41,979 nt of DNA, from assembly GCA_048498995.1 (NCBI GenBank), contig JBEHWX010000050.1:1-41979 (forward strand), written 5' to 3'. Position numbers and translations under genes: made by a program. The notes under the pieces are model-generated. The model saw only the letters and a program-made list of their open reading frames with translations. It did not search any database and was not told the origin of the DNA. How positions within the stretch are numbered: the stretch's first letter is position 1; every line of letters begins with the position of its first letter. The DNA is from JBEHWX01 sp048498995 (GTDB lineage Bacteria; Bacteroidota; Ignavibacteria; OLB7). Of this stretch, positions 14,947 through 23,564 are shown piece by piece.

Positions 14947-15786
14947 TCACCCCTTCACCGCGCCGGCGGTCATCCCCTGGATGATCTGACGCTGGAACGC
15001 GAGGAAGAGGATGATGACCGGAATCGCCGAGATGCTCGCCCCGGCCATCAGGTGTCCCCAGTCGATCGACTGGTTGCCGAGGTAGAAGGTGAGCCCCACA
15101 GTGAGGGTCCGCATCGACTCCTTGTTGGTGAAGAGGAACGGGTAGAGGAAGGTGTTCCAGGTGGTGAGGAACTGATAGACGCCGAGCACCACGAGCATCG
15201 GCCGCGACAGAGGCATGATCACCCGGAAGAGAATCCCCCAGTCGCTCGCCCCGTCGATCCGCGCCGCGTCCTCGATCTCCAGCGGAAGATTCTCGATGTA
15301 CTGACGCATCAGGAAGATGCCGAACGGCGTCACCAGCGTCGGGACGATCAGCGCCCAGTAGGTGTTGATCCAGCCGAAGACCACCATCATCCGGTAGAGC
15401 GGGATCATCACCACCTGCGGCGGAATCATCAGCACCGCGACCACCGTCAGCATCCAGAACCCCTTGGCCGGGATCCGGCGGCGCGCCAGCGCGTAGCCGA
15501 CCATGGTGCAGAAGATCACGTTGCCGATCATGGCCGCGCCGGAGATCACCAGCGAGTTGAAGAAGTAGATGCCGAACGGCCCGGAGGCGAACACGTCGAC
15601 GTAGTTGGCGGCGGTGAACGGCCCCTCCAGCAGCTTCAGGAAGGAGCTGAAGTCCGGATTCTGTGCGCGGAGCGATACCACGAGCATCCAGACCAGCGGG
15701 AAGAGCATCCCGGCCAGGACCAGCAGCAGAAGCGCATGCAGCGCGATGCGGGAGGGACGCAACGGTCCCTTAACGATAGAGGGCAT
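14947..15786 (-). CDS. Sugar-type ABC transporter permease (MalG/UgpE-like)
   Basis: 279 aa with six predicted membrane segments, starting with HALLLLVLAGMLFPLVWMLVVS. The cytoplasmic EAA loop is clear: EDAARIDGASDWGILFRVIMPL. The family (binding-protein-dependent transport inner membrane component, CUT1 type) imports carbohydrates together with a MalF-type partner, a binding protein and an ATPase, none of which is in the window. Its start at 15786 overlaps the end of nadD by 17 bp, so it is read from the nadD transcript. A good ribosome site is not evident. The substrate cannot be inferred. It is followed by the 14803-14945 repeat array. Confidence 0.92.
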   Translation of the reverse strand: MPSIVKGPLRPSRIALHALLLLVLAGMLFPLVWMLVVSLRAQNPDFSSFLKLLEGPFTAANYVDVFASGPFGIYFFNSLVISGAAMIGNVIFCTMVGYALARRRIPAKGFWMLTVVAVLMIPPQVVMIPLYRMMVVFGWINTYWALIVPTLVTPFGIFLMRQYIENLPLEIEDAARIDGASDWGILFRVIMPLSRPMLVVLGVYQFLTTWNTFLYPFLFTNKESMRTLTVGLTFYLGNQSIDWGHLMAGASISAIPVIILFLAFQRQIIQGMTAGAVKG

Positions 15787-16384
15787 GGCTCTCGATATAC
15801 TCGACGACGGGGTCCGGGGTCAGATATCTGATCGAGGCGCCGCCGCCGGCACGCTCGCGGATCTCGGTGCTGGAGATCTCCAGCATCGGCGCGGCGATGC
15901 GCCGGTAGGGCACGCCGGGAACGATCTCCTCCGGGAGCTCGGCCCCCGGGCGCGCCCAGACGGCGACATCGGCCTGCTCGGCGATCCGCTCCGGCATCCG
16001 CCAGGTGCGGAAATCGCGCGCGCTGTCGCCGCCGAGCAGGAGCGTCAGCCGGGCATCCGGGAGGAGCGCGCGAAGATACGCCAGCGTATCGACCGTGTAG
16101 CTGATGCCGCCGCGATCGATCTCGTGCGTGCTCACCAGGAACCGCGGGTTCGAGGCGATCCCCCGCTCCACCATCGCCACGCGATGCTCCGCCGAGGCGA
16201 TCCGGCGGCCCACGCTCTTGTGCGGCGGCACGAGCGCCGGCACGAAGACCACCGCGTCGAGCTCCAGCTCGTCGCAGGCACGCTCGGCCAGGATCAGATG
16301 CGCCAGATGAATCGGATCGAACGTTCCGCCGAACATCGCCACGCGGCGAAGCCGGACCGGGTCCTGCTGCTCAAGTCTCTTCAT
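15770..16384 (-). CDS. nadD: Nicotinate-nucleotide adenylyltransferase
   Basis: Adenylates nicotinate mononucleotide to deamido-NAD in NAD synthesis. 204 aa from the ATG at 16384. Motifs: VAMFGGTFDPIHLAHL (nucleotidyltransferase GxFDPxHxxH type), FVPALVPPHKSVG, LLLGGDSARDF and ISSTEIRER, all typical of NadD. The start overlaps the stop of the upstream glycosyltransferase-like gene as ATGA, which marks coupled translation; an upstream in-frame extension lies inside that gene and was rejected. In many genomes of this group nadD lies with small housekeeping genes, as here. Confidence 0.95.
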   Translation of the reverse strand: MKRLEQQDPVRLRRVAMFGGTFDPIHLAHLILAERACDELELDAVVFVPALVPPHKSVGRRIASAEHRVAMVERGIASNPRFLVSTHEIDRGGISYTVDTLAYLRALLPDARLTLLLGGDSARDFRTWRMPERIAEQADVAVWARPGAELPEEIVPGVPYRRIAAPMLEISSTEIRERAGGGASIRYLTPDPVVEYIESHALYR

Positions 16385-17157
16385 GCCGTGTGTTTCGCTT
16401 CTCCCGACTTCGCGCCGCCGTCGCGGAGCCTTCCGATCCCGCTCGCCGTGGAACGCTCGTCGAGCAGGGCCGCGGTGCGCGAGCCGGCCGGCAGCAGCGC
16501 GCGGTCGGCGGCGAGCCGCTCCAGATCCGCCGCGTCGTCCACGTCGTACCAGGGGGGGAGCAGCTCCGTCGCGTGTCCGAGTCCTCGCGCGGCCGCCAGC
16601 GTCTCCTCCAGGAGTCGCGGCGTGGAGAAGCACCCGAGCGCGAAGATCTCCGGGATCGCGCGCCGCAGTCCGACCAGATAGTAGCCTCCATCCTCGGCCG
16701 GGCCGAGCACCAGATCGGCCGAGTCGAGGCGCGCGAACGCGTCGACGAGACAGGCGGCCGGCAGCGTCGGATGGTCGGAACCGACCACGCAGACCTGGGC
16801 GCATCCCTCCCGGAGCGCGGCCTCCGTGGCCTCATGCAGGCGCTCGCCGAGCCCGTTCCCCCGCTGCGCCCGGATCATCGGCGCGCCGGCTTCAACTGTG
16901 TTCGCATCGGGCATCGTCGCCGGCAGGAGCGCGCGCATCGGCTCCACCTCCGCCTCCGAGGCAACGCGCAGCTCGACGTCGGCACCGGCCAACGTCGCGG
17001 CCGCCCGCGCGGTGGCGAGGGTATCTGCAAGGAAGGCGCCGGCCAGATCCGCCGCCTCATCGAACGTCAAGGGCGGGACGAGGCGCGTCTTCACCTCTCC
17101 CGCCCGTGGATATTTCGCGAAGATGATCAGGCGGCGCGGCGCGGTTTCGGCGCTCAT
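16381..17157 (-). CDS. DUF2064 / TIGR04282-type glycosyltransferase-like protein
   Basis: 258 aa from the ATG at 17157, which overlaps the PSP1 gene stop as ATGA. The N-terminal LIIFAKYPRAGEVKTRL is the signature of the family (GT-A nucleotidyl/glycosyltransferase fold, K.PRPG..KTRL). It is followed by QRGNGLGERLHEA, VVGSDHPTLPAACL (the D at the metal-binding position), LVLGPAEDGGYYLVGLR and PPWYDVDDAADLERL. Members are often annotated as arsenosugar-biosynthesis glycosyltransferase or related to CofC, but the true substrate is mostly unknown and nothing nearby supports an arsenic function. The C-terminal ~25 residues are variable. Confidence 0.85.
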   Translation of the reverse strand: MSAETAPRRLIIFAKYPRAGEVKTRLVPPLTFDEAADLAGAFLADTLATARAAATLAGADVELRVASEAEVEPMRALLPATMPDANTVEAGAPMIRAQRGNGLGERLHEATEAALREGCAQVCVVGSDHPTLPAACLVDAFARLDSADLVLGPAEDGGYYLVGLRRAIPEIFALGCFSTPRLLEETLAAARGLGHATELLPPWYDVDDAADLERLAADRALLPAGSRTAALLDERSTASGIGRLRDGGAKSGEAKHTA

Positions 17158-18284
17158 GCCGCTCCGTTCCGCGCGCGTCCGCGTCCACCCGACTCCGGCG
17201 CTTCCGGCGCGGCGGCCGACATTTCCTGCCGGCGCTTCGGAGCGAAGCTCAACACCTCCTCCAGCGTGAGCGTCTCCCAGGAATCGGTCTCTCGATAGTA
17301 GAGATAGAGCTTGTCGCGGAAGATGTCGATTTTCTGGACGATCCCCTCCCCCTTCGGGGTTCTGAGCACCGAGTCGATCGGCGGGAATCGCTTGAGCCCC
17401 TCGACATACTGATCGATCTCGTAAAGGAGGCAGCACTTGAGGCGACCGCACTGTCCGGAGAGCTTGGAGGGGTTCGGCTGAAGCTGCTGCATCTTGGCGT
17501 GGTCGAGCGTGATATGCTCGTAGCGGCCGAGATGCGTGGTGCAGCAGAGCTCGCGTCCGCAGACGCCCATGCCGCCGATTCGCTTGGCCACGTCACGCAC
17601 GGCGATCTGGCGCAGCTCGATGCGGGTATGGAAGATCGCCGCCAGATCGCGCACCAGCTCGCGGAAGTCGACGCGGCCGTCGGCGGTGAAGAAGAAGGTG
17701 ATGCGATGGTGGTCGAACTGCCATTCGGCATCGACCAGATTCATCCCGAGTCCGAAGGCCTCGATGCGGGACCGGCAGACCGACATCGCCTCGCGCTCGG
17801 ACTGGAGGTTGCGCATGTGGCGCTCCTGGTCCTTGTCGTTCGCCTTGCGGGCCAGCAGGGAAAGGGGCTCGTCGGCGATCCGCTTGGCCTTCCGCTTGGC
17901 GTGCACCAGCGAGCCGGTCATCGACACCATCCCCGCGTCCAGCCCGCGCTCGCTCTGCACCAGCACCAGATCGCGGACCCGGAGCGCCAGCTCCTCATCC
18001 TTGACCTCCACGAACTCGCGCCGCGCGCCGGCGTACTCCACCTCGATGATCCGCCGCGTGTCGGCGTAGGGAAAATCGATCTGAATCAGCTCGGCGATGC
18101 TCTTGGTGCCGCAGCCGCCGGTGAGGCAGCCGCCGTCGGTGCCGCAGTTGCCGCTGCCGCAGTTGGCGGTGCACTTCGACTCCCGACGCCGGAGCGAGGG
18201 AGCGATCATCTGCTCGGCGAGATTGTCCGGCGATTCCGGAGGCTCCTGCTGTTTCCGCTGTCCAGGCCGTACCTGTCGATTCAT
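17154..18284 (-). CDS. PSP1 domain protein, RicT/YaaT-like
   Basis: 376 aa. The start ATG at 18284 gives MNRQVRPGQRKQ. Residues about 36-62 form a Cys-rich segment (CTANCGSGNCGTDGGCLTGGC), after which the PSP1 core begins (the RIIEVEYAGARREFVEVKDE region). The core continues through WQFDHHRITFFFTADGRVDFRELVRDLA and ends in GMGVCGRELCCTTHLG and SGQCGRLKCCLLYE, the conserved cysteines that in B. subtilis RicT bind Fe-S clusters. In that organism RicT acts with RicA and RicF in RNA maturation; no RicA or RicF is seen here. It lies downstream of holB, as B. subtilis yaaT follows holB. Tail is Arg/Ala-rich. Confidence 0.92.
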   Translation of the reverse strand: MNRQVRPGQRKQQEPPESPDNLAEQMIAPSLRRRESKCTANCGSGNCGTDGGCLTGGCGTKSIAELIQIDFPYADTRRIIEVEYAGARREFVEVKDEELALRVRDLVLVQSERGLDAGMVSMTGSLVHAKRKAKRIADEPLSLLARKANDKDQERHMRNLQSEREAMSVCRSRIEAFGLGMNLVDAEWQFDHHRITFFFTADGRVDFRELVRDLAAIFHTRIELRQIAVRDVAKRIGGMGVCGRELCCTTHLGRYEHITLDHAKMQQLQPNPSKLSGQCGRLKCCLLYEIDQYVEGLKRFPPIDSVLRTPKGEGIVQKIDIFRDKLYLYYRETDSWETLTLEEVLSFAPKRRQEMSAAAPEAPESGGRGRARNGAA

Positions 18285-18403
18285 GTATATATATGCTGGG
18301 AAGCGCGTGGCTTCGTGTGATCGGAATCCCGGGCACCGGAGAGATGTGCGCCGACGTGAAGGCGCGCGCGGACTCGACGTTCATGCCCGCGCGGGCCGGT
18401 TGC

Positions 18404-18451
18404 GGTGCCGGAAACCGGCGGTGCCGAAGATCGGCTGTGCCGAAGATCGGC
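18404..18451 (-). repeat. Three tandem 16-bp hairpin units between holB and the PSP1 gene
   Basis: Units at 18404-18419, 18420-18435 and 18436-18451 each contain a 13-nt perfect hairpin with a 3-nt loop: GCCGGAAACCGGC, GCCGAAGATCGGC and GCCGAAGATCGGC. The closing pair next to the loop is G-C in the first and A-T in the other two. It starts 7 bp past the holB stop, in the 174-bp gap before the PSP1 gene. No T-run follows on the minus strand. Confidence 0.85.
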
Positions 18452-18458
18452 GGGCGCG

Positions 18459-19592
18459 CTACGACTGAAAGCACCCCTGTTCGAGCCGCATCGAGAGGAC
18501 CGTGAAGACGAGCGGTATCTGCGCGTTGCCGCGGATCGCCCTGATCCCCTCCTCGACGCTGCCGAGGAGCATCTCCATCGATGCCCCGGCAAAGTTAGTA
18601 TTGAAGCTGCGGATATCTTTCAACTGGTCCTGGTTCACCACGCTCTCATCCCGCCCCGTGGCCCGGAGCGCGAAGCAGTCGCGCAGCCAGAGCGCCAGCA
18701 GCGAGAGCGTCCGCTCCAGCTGCACGCGGTCGGTGCTCGAGGTAAGGCGCTCGATCTCGGCGTGAATCGCCACCGGACTTCGCTTCAGGCAGGCGCGGAG
18801 AAACGCGATCACGTCGTATCGGACCTGATTGATGTCGCTCGAGGTGAGCTCGAAGGCGCGGCTCAGGCTTCCGTCGGCCAGCTTGGCCAGAAGCTGCGCC
18901 GTGGTCTTCTCCACCCCGCCCCGCTCGATCAGGATCTCGGCGATCTCGTGATCGCTCAACAGATCGAATCGAACCTCCTGGCAGCGGGAGAGAATCGTCG
19001 GCAGCAGCCGCTCCCGGTGCGAGGTGGTCAGGATCAGGAGCGTCCTCGGCGAGGGCTCCTCCAGCGTTTTCAGGAAGGCGTTGGCCGCCTCCTCCCCCAT
19101 CAGATGCGCCTCGCTGACGATCACCACGCGCCACCCTTCCTCGGTGGCGGCGAAGGAGATGTCGCGACGTATCTCGCGCACCGAGGAGATCTTGATCTGC
19201 TGCGCCCGTGGGATGGTGATGTTGTGATAGGGATCGGCCGCCTTGAGCCCGATCTGCTCCTGGATCTGGGAGATCTCCGCGTCGCTCAGCTTCAGCATCG
19301 GCGAATCGCTCCGCGCGTCCTCCCCCTTGCCGCTCGGCAGGGCGAAGACGAACCTCACATTGGCGTTCTGCAGCGCGGCGGTGGTCAGGCAGCCGTGGCA
19401 CTGGTCGCACGGCGTGGCGTTGGCCCCGAGGTTCTCGCAGCGGAGCACCTTGGCCACCTCGATCGCCGCGGCATCCTTGCCGACCCCCTCGGCGCCGGTG
19501 AAGACCCACGCATGCGGGGCCTTGCCGGAGGCAAGGGCCGCGCGCAGCGTCAACTTGGCGCGACGCTGTCCGATGATTCTATCCCACGACAT
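18459..19592 (-). CDS. holB: DNA polymerase III delta-prime-type clamp-loader subunit
   Basis: 377 aa, AAA+ clamp-loader protein. MSWDRIIGQRRAKLTLRAAL begins the domain. The Walker A region reads GAEGVGKD, with Asp where Ser/Thr is usual, consistent with a delta-prime subunit that does not hydrolyse ATP. A zinc module (CENLGANATPCDQCHGC) follows. VVIVSEAHLMGEEAANAFLKTLEEP corresponds to the Walker B/sensor region, and LPTILSRCQEVRF holds the SRC arginine-finger motif. The C-terminal part (about 240-377) is helical. It is the first gene of the minus-strand run leading to the permease. Just upstream the frame extends without family similarity. Confidence 0.9.
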   Translation of the reverse strand: MSWDRIIGQRRAKLTLRAALASGKAPHAWVFTGAEGVGKDAAAIEVAKVLRCENLGANATPCDQCHGCLTTAALQNANVRFVFALPSGKGEDARSDSPMLKLSDAEISQIQEQIGLKAADPYHNITIPRAQQIKISSVREIRRDISFAATEEGWRVVIVSEAHLMGEEAANAFLKTLEEPSPRTLLILTTSHRERLLPTILSRCQEVRFDLLSDHEIAEILIERGGVEKTTAQLLAKLADGSLSRAFELTSSDINQVRYDVIAFLRACLKRSPVAIHAEIERLTSSTDRVQLERTLSLLALWLRDCFALRATGRDESVVNQDQLKDIRSFNTNFAGASMEMLLGSVEEGIRAIRGNAQIPLVFTVLSMRLEQGCFQS

Positions 19593-19851
19593 TGCTTCTA
19601 TCCCACTGACATCCGTACGTATTCGTTCATCCGGTCGGCGGCGTGCTGCATCATCCCGAATGCCGCCGCGCCCTCCGGTGTCCGGCGGCGAGGCGGTAGC
19701 CGCACAATCTAGAGAAGGTGCTCCCCAGTTCCAACATGCCGGCCATGCCCCGCGCCGGCCACGGCCGGCACCCGCCCGGCATCACAATCCGGACGGGACC
19801 GTATCGTCGGGAGCATATCTTACGCCCGGACACGATTCCGAACGAAACGGC

Positions 19852-20688
19852 ATGACCTACGAGACGTTCCCACCGCGCCATCCGGCGCTCGCCCCCTGGA
19901 TCGAGGAGTACGTGCAGATCACCGGCGATGAGCCGATGCGGCCGAAGCAGGTGTTTCCCCGCGCCGGCAGCTCCCTGGTCTTCGACATGGCATCCCCCTA
20001 CCTGCTCGACACAGGACGCTTCCACCGCTCGGTCAGCGGCGTGTACGAGCGCCCCCACCAGCTTCATTTCCTCGGCCACGGCACCGACCGCATGGTGGTC
20101 CGTTTCACGCCGGGAGGGCTGGCGCGGTTCATCGCGACCACGGTGGAGCGGCTCGCCAACCGGATCGTCGAGCCGGAGCTGCTTTTCGGTCCGTCGGTCG
20201 CCGAGCTGCACGATCGGCTGGCCTGCGAGCGATCGCCGGAGATCCGGATCGGGATGGTCGAATCGTTTCTCCTCCAGCGGCTTCGGCCCCTCCCTTCCGG
20301 CGAGGAGATGATCATCGCCCTGGCCGCGCGCATCCGGGAGCAGTTGAGCTTCGATGTGGAGGATCTCCGCCGCGGCATTCCGCTCGGCGAGCGTCAGCTC
20401 GAGCGGCGGTTCAAGGCGACGTTCGGCGTGAGCATGCGAAGCTTCGCGCGGATCTGCCGCTTCGAGCATGCCGCGGGCAACCTCCCGGCCGTGGATGCCA
20501 CCCTCACCGAGATCGGATACGGCTCGGGGTATTTCGACCAGTCGCATTTCATCAGGGAGTTCCGCCGGATGGCCGATTGCCCTCCCGGCGCCTACGTCTC
20601 CTGCGCCCCGATCCCCGCGGCGCGCACCATCGCCTTCGCCGGCTCCTCCCCGGAGATCGCCGGGAGCCGCCTGGCCGCTTCCGGCTGA
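19852..20688 (+). CDS. AraC-family transcriptional regulator
   Basis: 278 aa from the ATG at 19852. The N-terminal part (HPALAPWIEEYVQITGDEP, FPRAGSSLVFDM, HFLGHGTDRMVVRFTPGGLARF) matches the DUF6597-like sensor domain often found in AraC proteins of this type. The C-terminal part carries two HTH motifs, the second being LTEIGYGSGYFDQSHFIREFRRMADCPPGAY, a classic AraC signature. The first HTH (SFDVEDLRRGIPLGERQLERRF) is also typical. It precedes an SDR enzyme gene by 95 bp on the same strand and may regulate it. The 259-bp gap to holB (19593-19851) shows only GC-rich sequence and weak AT patches near 19820. Confidence 0.92.
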   Translation: MTYETFPPRHPALAPWIEEYVQITGDEPMRPKQVFPRAGSSLVFDMASPYLLDTGRFHRSVSGVYERPHQLHFLGHGTDRMVVRFTPGGLARFIATTVERLANRIVEPELLFGPSVAELHDRLACERSPEIRIGMVESFLLQRLRPLPSGEEMIIALAARIREQLSFDVEDLRRGIPLGERQLERRFKATFGVSMRSFARICRFEHAAGNLPAVDATLTEIGYGSGYFDQSHFIREFRRMADCPPGAYVSCAPIPAARTIAFAGSSPEIAGSRLAASG

Positions 20689-20783
20689 GCTCGCGGCCGG
20701 CCGCCTCTCCATGTCGGCGACGTACAATTCCCGGAGCCACCCCCGCCGTACTCTTGCCGGACACTTTCACGCAGGAGACGAAC

Positions 20784-21623
20784 ATGGATCTGGGAATGAA
20801 CGGAAGAACGGTGCTGATCACCGGAGGGAGCAGCGGCATCGGCCGCGCGGCGGCGCTGATGTATGGACGGGAGCCGGGCATCGGCGTCGGCATCACGTAC
20901 AACGAAAACGAGTCCGGAGCGATGGAGGTGGTCCGGGATCTCGAAACGATGGGAGCCCGCGCGATGGCGGTCCGGCTCTCGCTGGAGGACCACGAGAGCA
21001 TCGAGCGCGCGGTCGACGCCGTGACCTCCGGACTGGGAGGGATCGACGTGCTCGTCAACAACGCGGTGCGCTGGGGAGATCCGAGCCTGCGCGGCGTCCG
21101 CTTCGAGGATCTCCCCTTCTCAGCCTGGGAGCAGTCCGTCGGCGCCAATCTCCTCGGCACGGTCGCGGTAACGCGGAAGGTGATCCCCTTGATGCGCCGC
21201 CGGAAGTGGGGACGGATCGTCAACGTGTCGAGCGATCTGGCCCACGAGAGCATGATCGGCTCCGGCCCCTACAGCTCCACGAAGGCCGCGCTCATCGGCC
21301 TGACGGCGAACCTCGTGACCGAGCTCTCGGCCGACGGCATCCTCTCGAACATCGTGATCCCGAGCTGGACGATGACCGAGCGCGCCCTCAGGATCTTTCC
21401 CGAGGAGCTCAGGCGCCGCGCCGCCGACGCGTTCCCGACCGGCCGCGTCACCGCGCCGGAGGAGGTGGCGTCGCTGATCGTCTATCTCGGCTCGGCGGCC
21501 AACGGCCACGTGAACGGAGAGAGCATCCGCGCCACCGGGCACGGCTCGATGCCGATGCTCGCCGAGATGATGCGGACGTTCCAGCTCCGATCGCAAGAGC
21601 GGACGGCGCCGGCCGGCGATTAA
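20784..21623 (+). CDS. Short-chain dehydrogenase/reductase (SDR)
   Basis: 279 aa from the ATG at 20784, preceded by GCAGGAGACGAAC (good Shine-Dalgarno). Classical SDR motifs are present: TGGSSGIG (cofactor loop), DVLVNNAVRWGD, IVNVSSDLAHES with the catalytic Ser, and YSSTKAALIGL with Tyr-x-x-x-Lys. The residue after the second strand is Asn (GITYNENES), and an Arg or Lys typical of NADP enzymes is not obvious, so cofactor choice is open. The NNAV variant of NNAG is mild. The C-terminal FRTGRVT-like stretch reads FPTGRVTAPEEVASLIVYL. Substrate unknown. Follows an AraC gene, suggesting an inducible role. Confidence 0.93.
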   Translation: MDLGMNGRTVLITGGSSGIGRAAALMYGREPGIGVGITYNENESGAMEVVRDLETMGARAMAVRLSLEDHESIERAVDAVTSGLGGIDVLVNNAVRWGDPSLRGVRFEDLPFSAWEQSVGANLLGTVAVTRKVIPLMRRRKWGRIVNVSSDLAHESMIGSGPYSSTKAALIGLTANLVTELSADGILSNIVIPSWTMTERALRIFPEELRRRAADAFPTGRVTAPEEVASLIVYLGSAANGHVNGESIRATGHGSMPMLAEMMRTFQLRSQERTAPAGD

Positions 21624-21681
21624 TCCCTCGCCGCGTCTCCGGCTCGAAGCGGGCATCCGCATCACCGTGGGGAACGTGACC

Positions 21682-23538
21682 ATGAACATGAGATACGCTT
21701 CGACCATTCCGACCATCCTCCGTCGCGCGGCGCTCGGCCTGGCTCTCTGCCTCACGGCCGGCGCCGCGCGCGCGCAGGAGCATCCCTCCGAGCAGGCGGC
21801 CATCCGCGCGCTGCTCGACCGCGCCGCGCTTCGCTTCGATATCCCTCGCCCGATCCTCTACGGCGTCTCCTACGCCGAATCCCGCTGGCGCCACGACACG
21901 ACGTCGACACCCGACATCGCCTGCGCCGGCCGACCTCCGGTCTACGGCGTGATGGGGCTGCACGACGACGATCACTTCGGCCACTCCCTCCGCTCCGGAG
22001 GGGCGCTCGGCATCGCGCCGGAAACCGCGGCGCGCGATCTCGAGGCGAACATCACCGTCGGCGCCGCCTATCTGTCGAGCCTGTTCGAGGGGAGCGATCG
22101 CGAGGATGTGACGCAGTGGCTCGCGGCGATCGGACGCTACTCCGGCATCCCGGATTCCGAGCCGGCGCTTCGGGAGCTCTACATCGACGGCGTGGCGGCG
22201 CTGCTGCGCGCCGGCTGGGAGTACGGCGGCGGCATGGTGACGGCCACTCCGCTGCCGACGCCTGATCGGAGCGGCATGCTCCGGAGGCTCGCCGCGATGG
22301 GGATCGTCGCCGGCGCCGATTACCCGTCGGCCACCTGGCAGCCGAGCCCGAACTTCTCGAGCCGGAACGGGGCGGCCATCACCGCCATAACGATCCACGA
22401 CACCGAGGGGGAGTTCGCCGGATCGGTCTCCTGGCTCCGCTCGACGGAGTCCGAGGCATCCGCGCATTACATCATTCGCTCCTCCGATGGCTTCGTGGTG
22501 CAGATGGTGGCCGAGACCGACAAGGCCTGGCACGTCAGATCGGAGAACCCGTACACGATCGGCATCGAGCACGAGGGGTTCGCCGCGAAGCCGGAGTATT
22601 TCACGCAGCGGATGTACACCGCCTCCGCCGATCTGGTACGCTACCTGGCCGGCAAGTACGGCATCCCGCTGGACCGGACGCGGATCAAGGGGCACCTTGA
22701 CTTTCCGAACAACACGCACACCGATCCGGGCGGATGGTGGGACTGGCCCGGCTACTACCGCCTGATCGCGCGCAACCCGTCGCTGCCGGTGGTGCTCGAC
22801 CGCTTCGAGGATACCGTGGTCGGCTGGTGGCAACCCGCGCAGTCGGGATCGACCATCGGCGTCGATCCGGCGGGGACCACGTTCGACATCTCCCGCGCCG
22901 CGGCCCATGAGGGATCCTCCGGAGGATCGCTCCGGTACGCCTTCACCGCCGGCTCCGGCGGCGTGGCCCGCGTGTTCCGGAGCGGCCACGGCAACACGAG
23001 CGACGGCCTGCTGAGCCTCGGCGCCTCCACCGGGATCTCGCTGATGGCGCGGGGAGATGGCGGCGGCAACGAGCTCGAGCTCTGGCTCTACGACGCGGCC
23101 AAGAACAACGTGATTCTGCCGCTCGGCCGGGTCGACTGGCGCGGATGGCGCAAGGTCTCGGGCTCCATCACCGGACTTGCCGGCATCGGCCCCTTCCGCT
23201 TTCATTCCATCGTGCTGCGACAGACCGCGACCGGCTCCCGCTCCGGCACGATCGCGGTCGACGCGCTCACGGCCGAGCGGGGCACCTCCGGCGTCGCCGC
23301 CGAGTTCCCGATCCCGCGACCGGCCCCTACCGACGCGCCGTCGATGGCGATCGCCGGCGGCAAGTCGCTCGAGGAGATTCTTCCCGACGCGGGCCCGGTG
23401 CGGATCTATTCGATGCTCGGTCGGGAGGTCGCGTCGTTCGATGCGCCACCCTCGGCGCCGGTGGGCGGCTATCTCACCCCCGGCATCTATCTTCTGGCCA
23501 CCGGAGCCGGCCGGATCGCCGTGAGCGTGCTCCCGTGA
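21682..23538 (+). CDS. Secreted transglycosylase-like plus N-acetylmuramoyl-L-alanine amidase fusion with sorting tail
   Basis: 618 aa. The ATG at 21682 has GGGGA about 8 nt upstream and begins a signal peptide cleaved near residue 31 (GAARA-QE). Residues about 38-185 resemble a lytic transglycosylase/SLT fold: FDIPRPILYGVSYAESRW with likely catalytic E66, and VYGVMGLHDD. Residues about 230-355 form an Amidase_2 domain with zinc ligands H239 (ITIHDTEG), H338 (IKGHLDFP) and D348 (THTDPGGWW). Residues about 365-510 look like a carbohydrate-binding jellyroll (FEDTVVGWWQ, WRGWRKVSG). The end, GGYLTPGIYLLATGAGRIAVSVLP, is a type IX-like C-terminal module. It should cut both glycan and stem peptide in the periplasm or outside the cell. 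Confidence 0.85.
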   Translation: MNMRYASTIPTILRRAALGLALCLTAGAARAQEHPSEQAAIRALLDRAALRFDIPRPILYGVSYAESRWRHDTTSTPDIACAGRPPVYGVMGLHDDDHFGHSLRSGGALGIAPETAARDLEANITVGAAYLSSLFEGSDREDVTQWLAAIGRYSGIPDSEPALRELYIDGVAALLRAGWEYGGGMVTATPLPTPDRSGMLRRLAAMGIVAGADYPSATWQPSPNFSSRNGAAITAITIHDTEGEFAGSVSWLRSTESEASAHYIIRSSDGFVVQMVAETDKAWHVRSENPYTIGIEHEGFAAKPEYFTQRMYTASADLVRYLAGKYGIPLDRTRIKGHLDFPNNTHTDPGGWWDWPGYYRLIARNPSLPVVLDRFEDTVVGWWQPAQSGSTIGVDPAGTTFDISRAAAHEGSSGGSLRYAFTAGSGGVARVFRSGHGNTSDGLLSLGASTGISLMARGDGGGNELELWLYDAAKNNVILPLGRVDWRGWRKVSGSITGLAGIGPFRFHSIVLRQTATGSRSGTIAVDALTAERGTSGVAAEFPIPRPAPTDAPSMAIAGGKSLEEILPDAGPVRIYSMLGREVASFDAPPSAPVGGYLTPGIYLLATGAGRIAVSVLP

Positions 23539-23564
23539 ACACATTTGTACCGGAGGGGATGACC

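Noticed and set aside
19593..19720. Small minus-strand frame ending just before holB (MMQHAADRMNEYVRMSVG)
   Set aside because: Only 18-35 codons, no usable upstream gene remnant, overlaps plausible leader; could be a leader peptide but cannot be supported.
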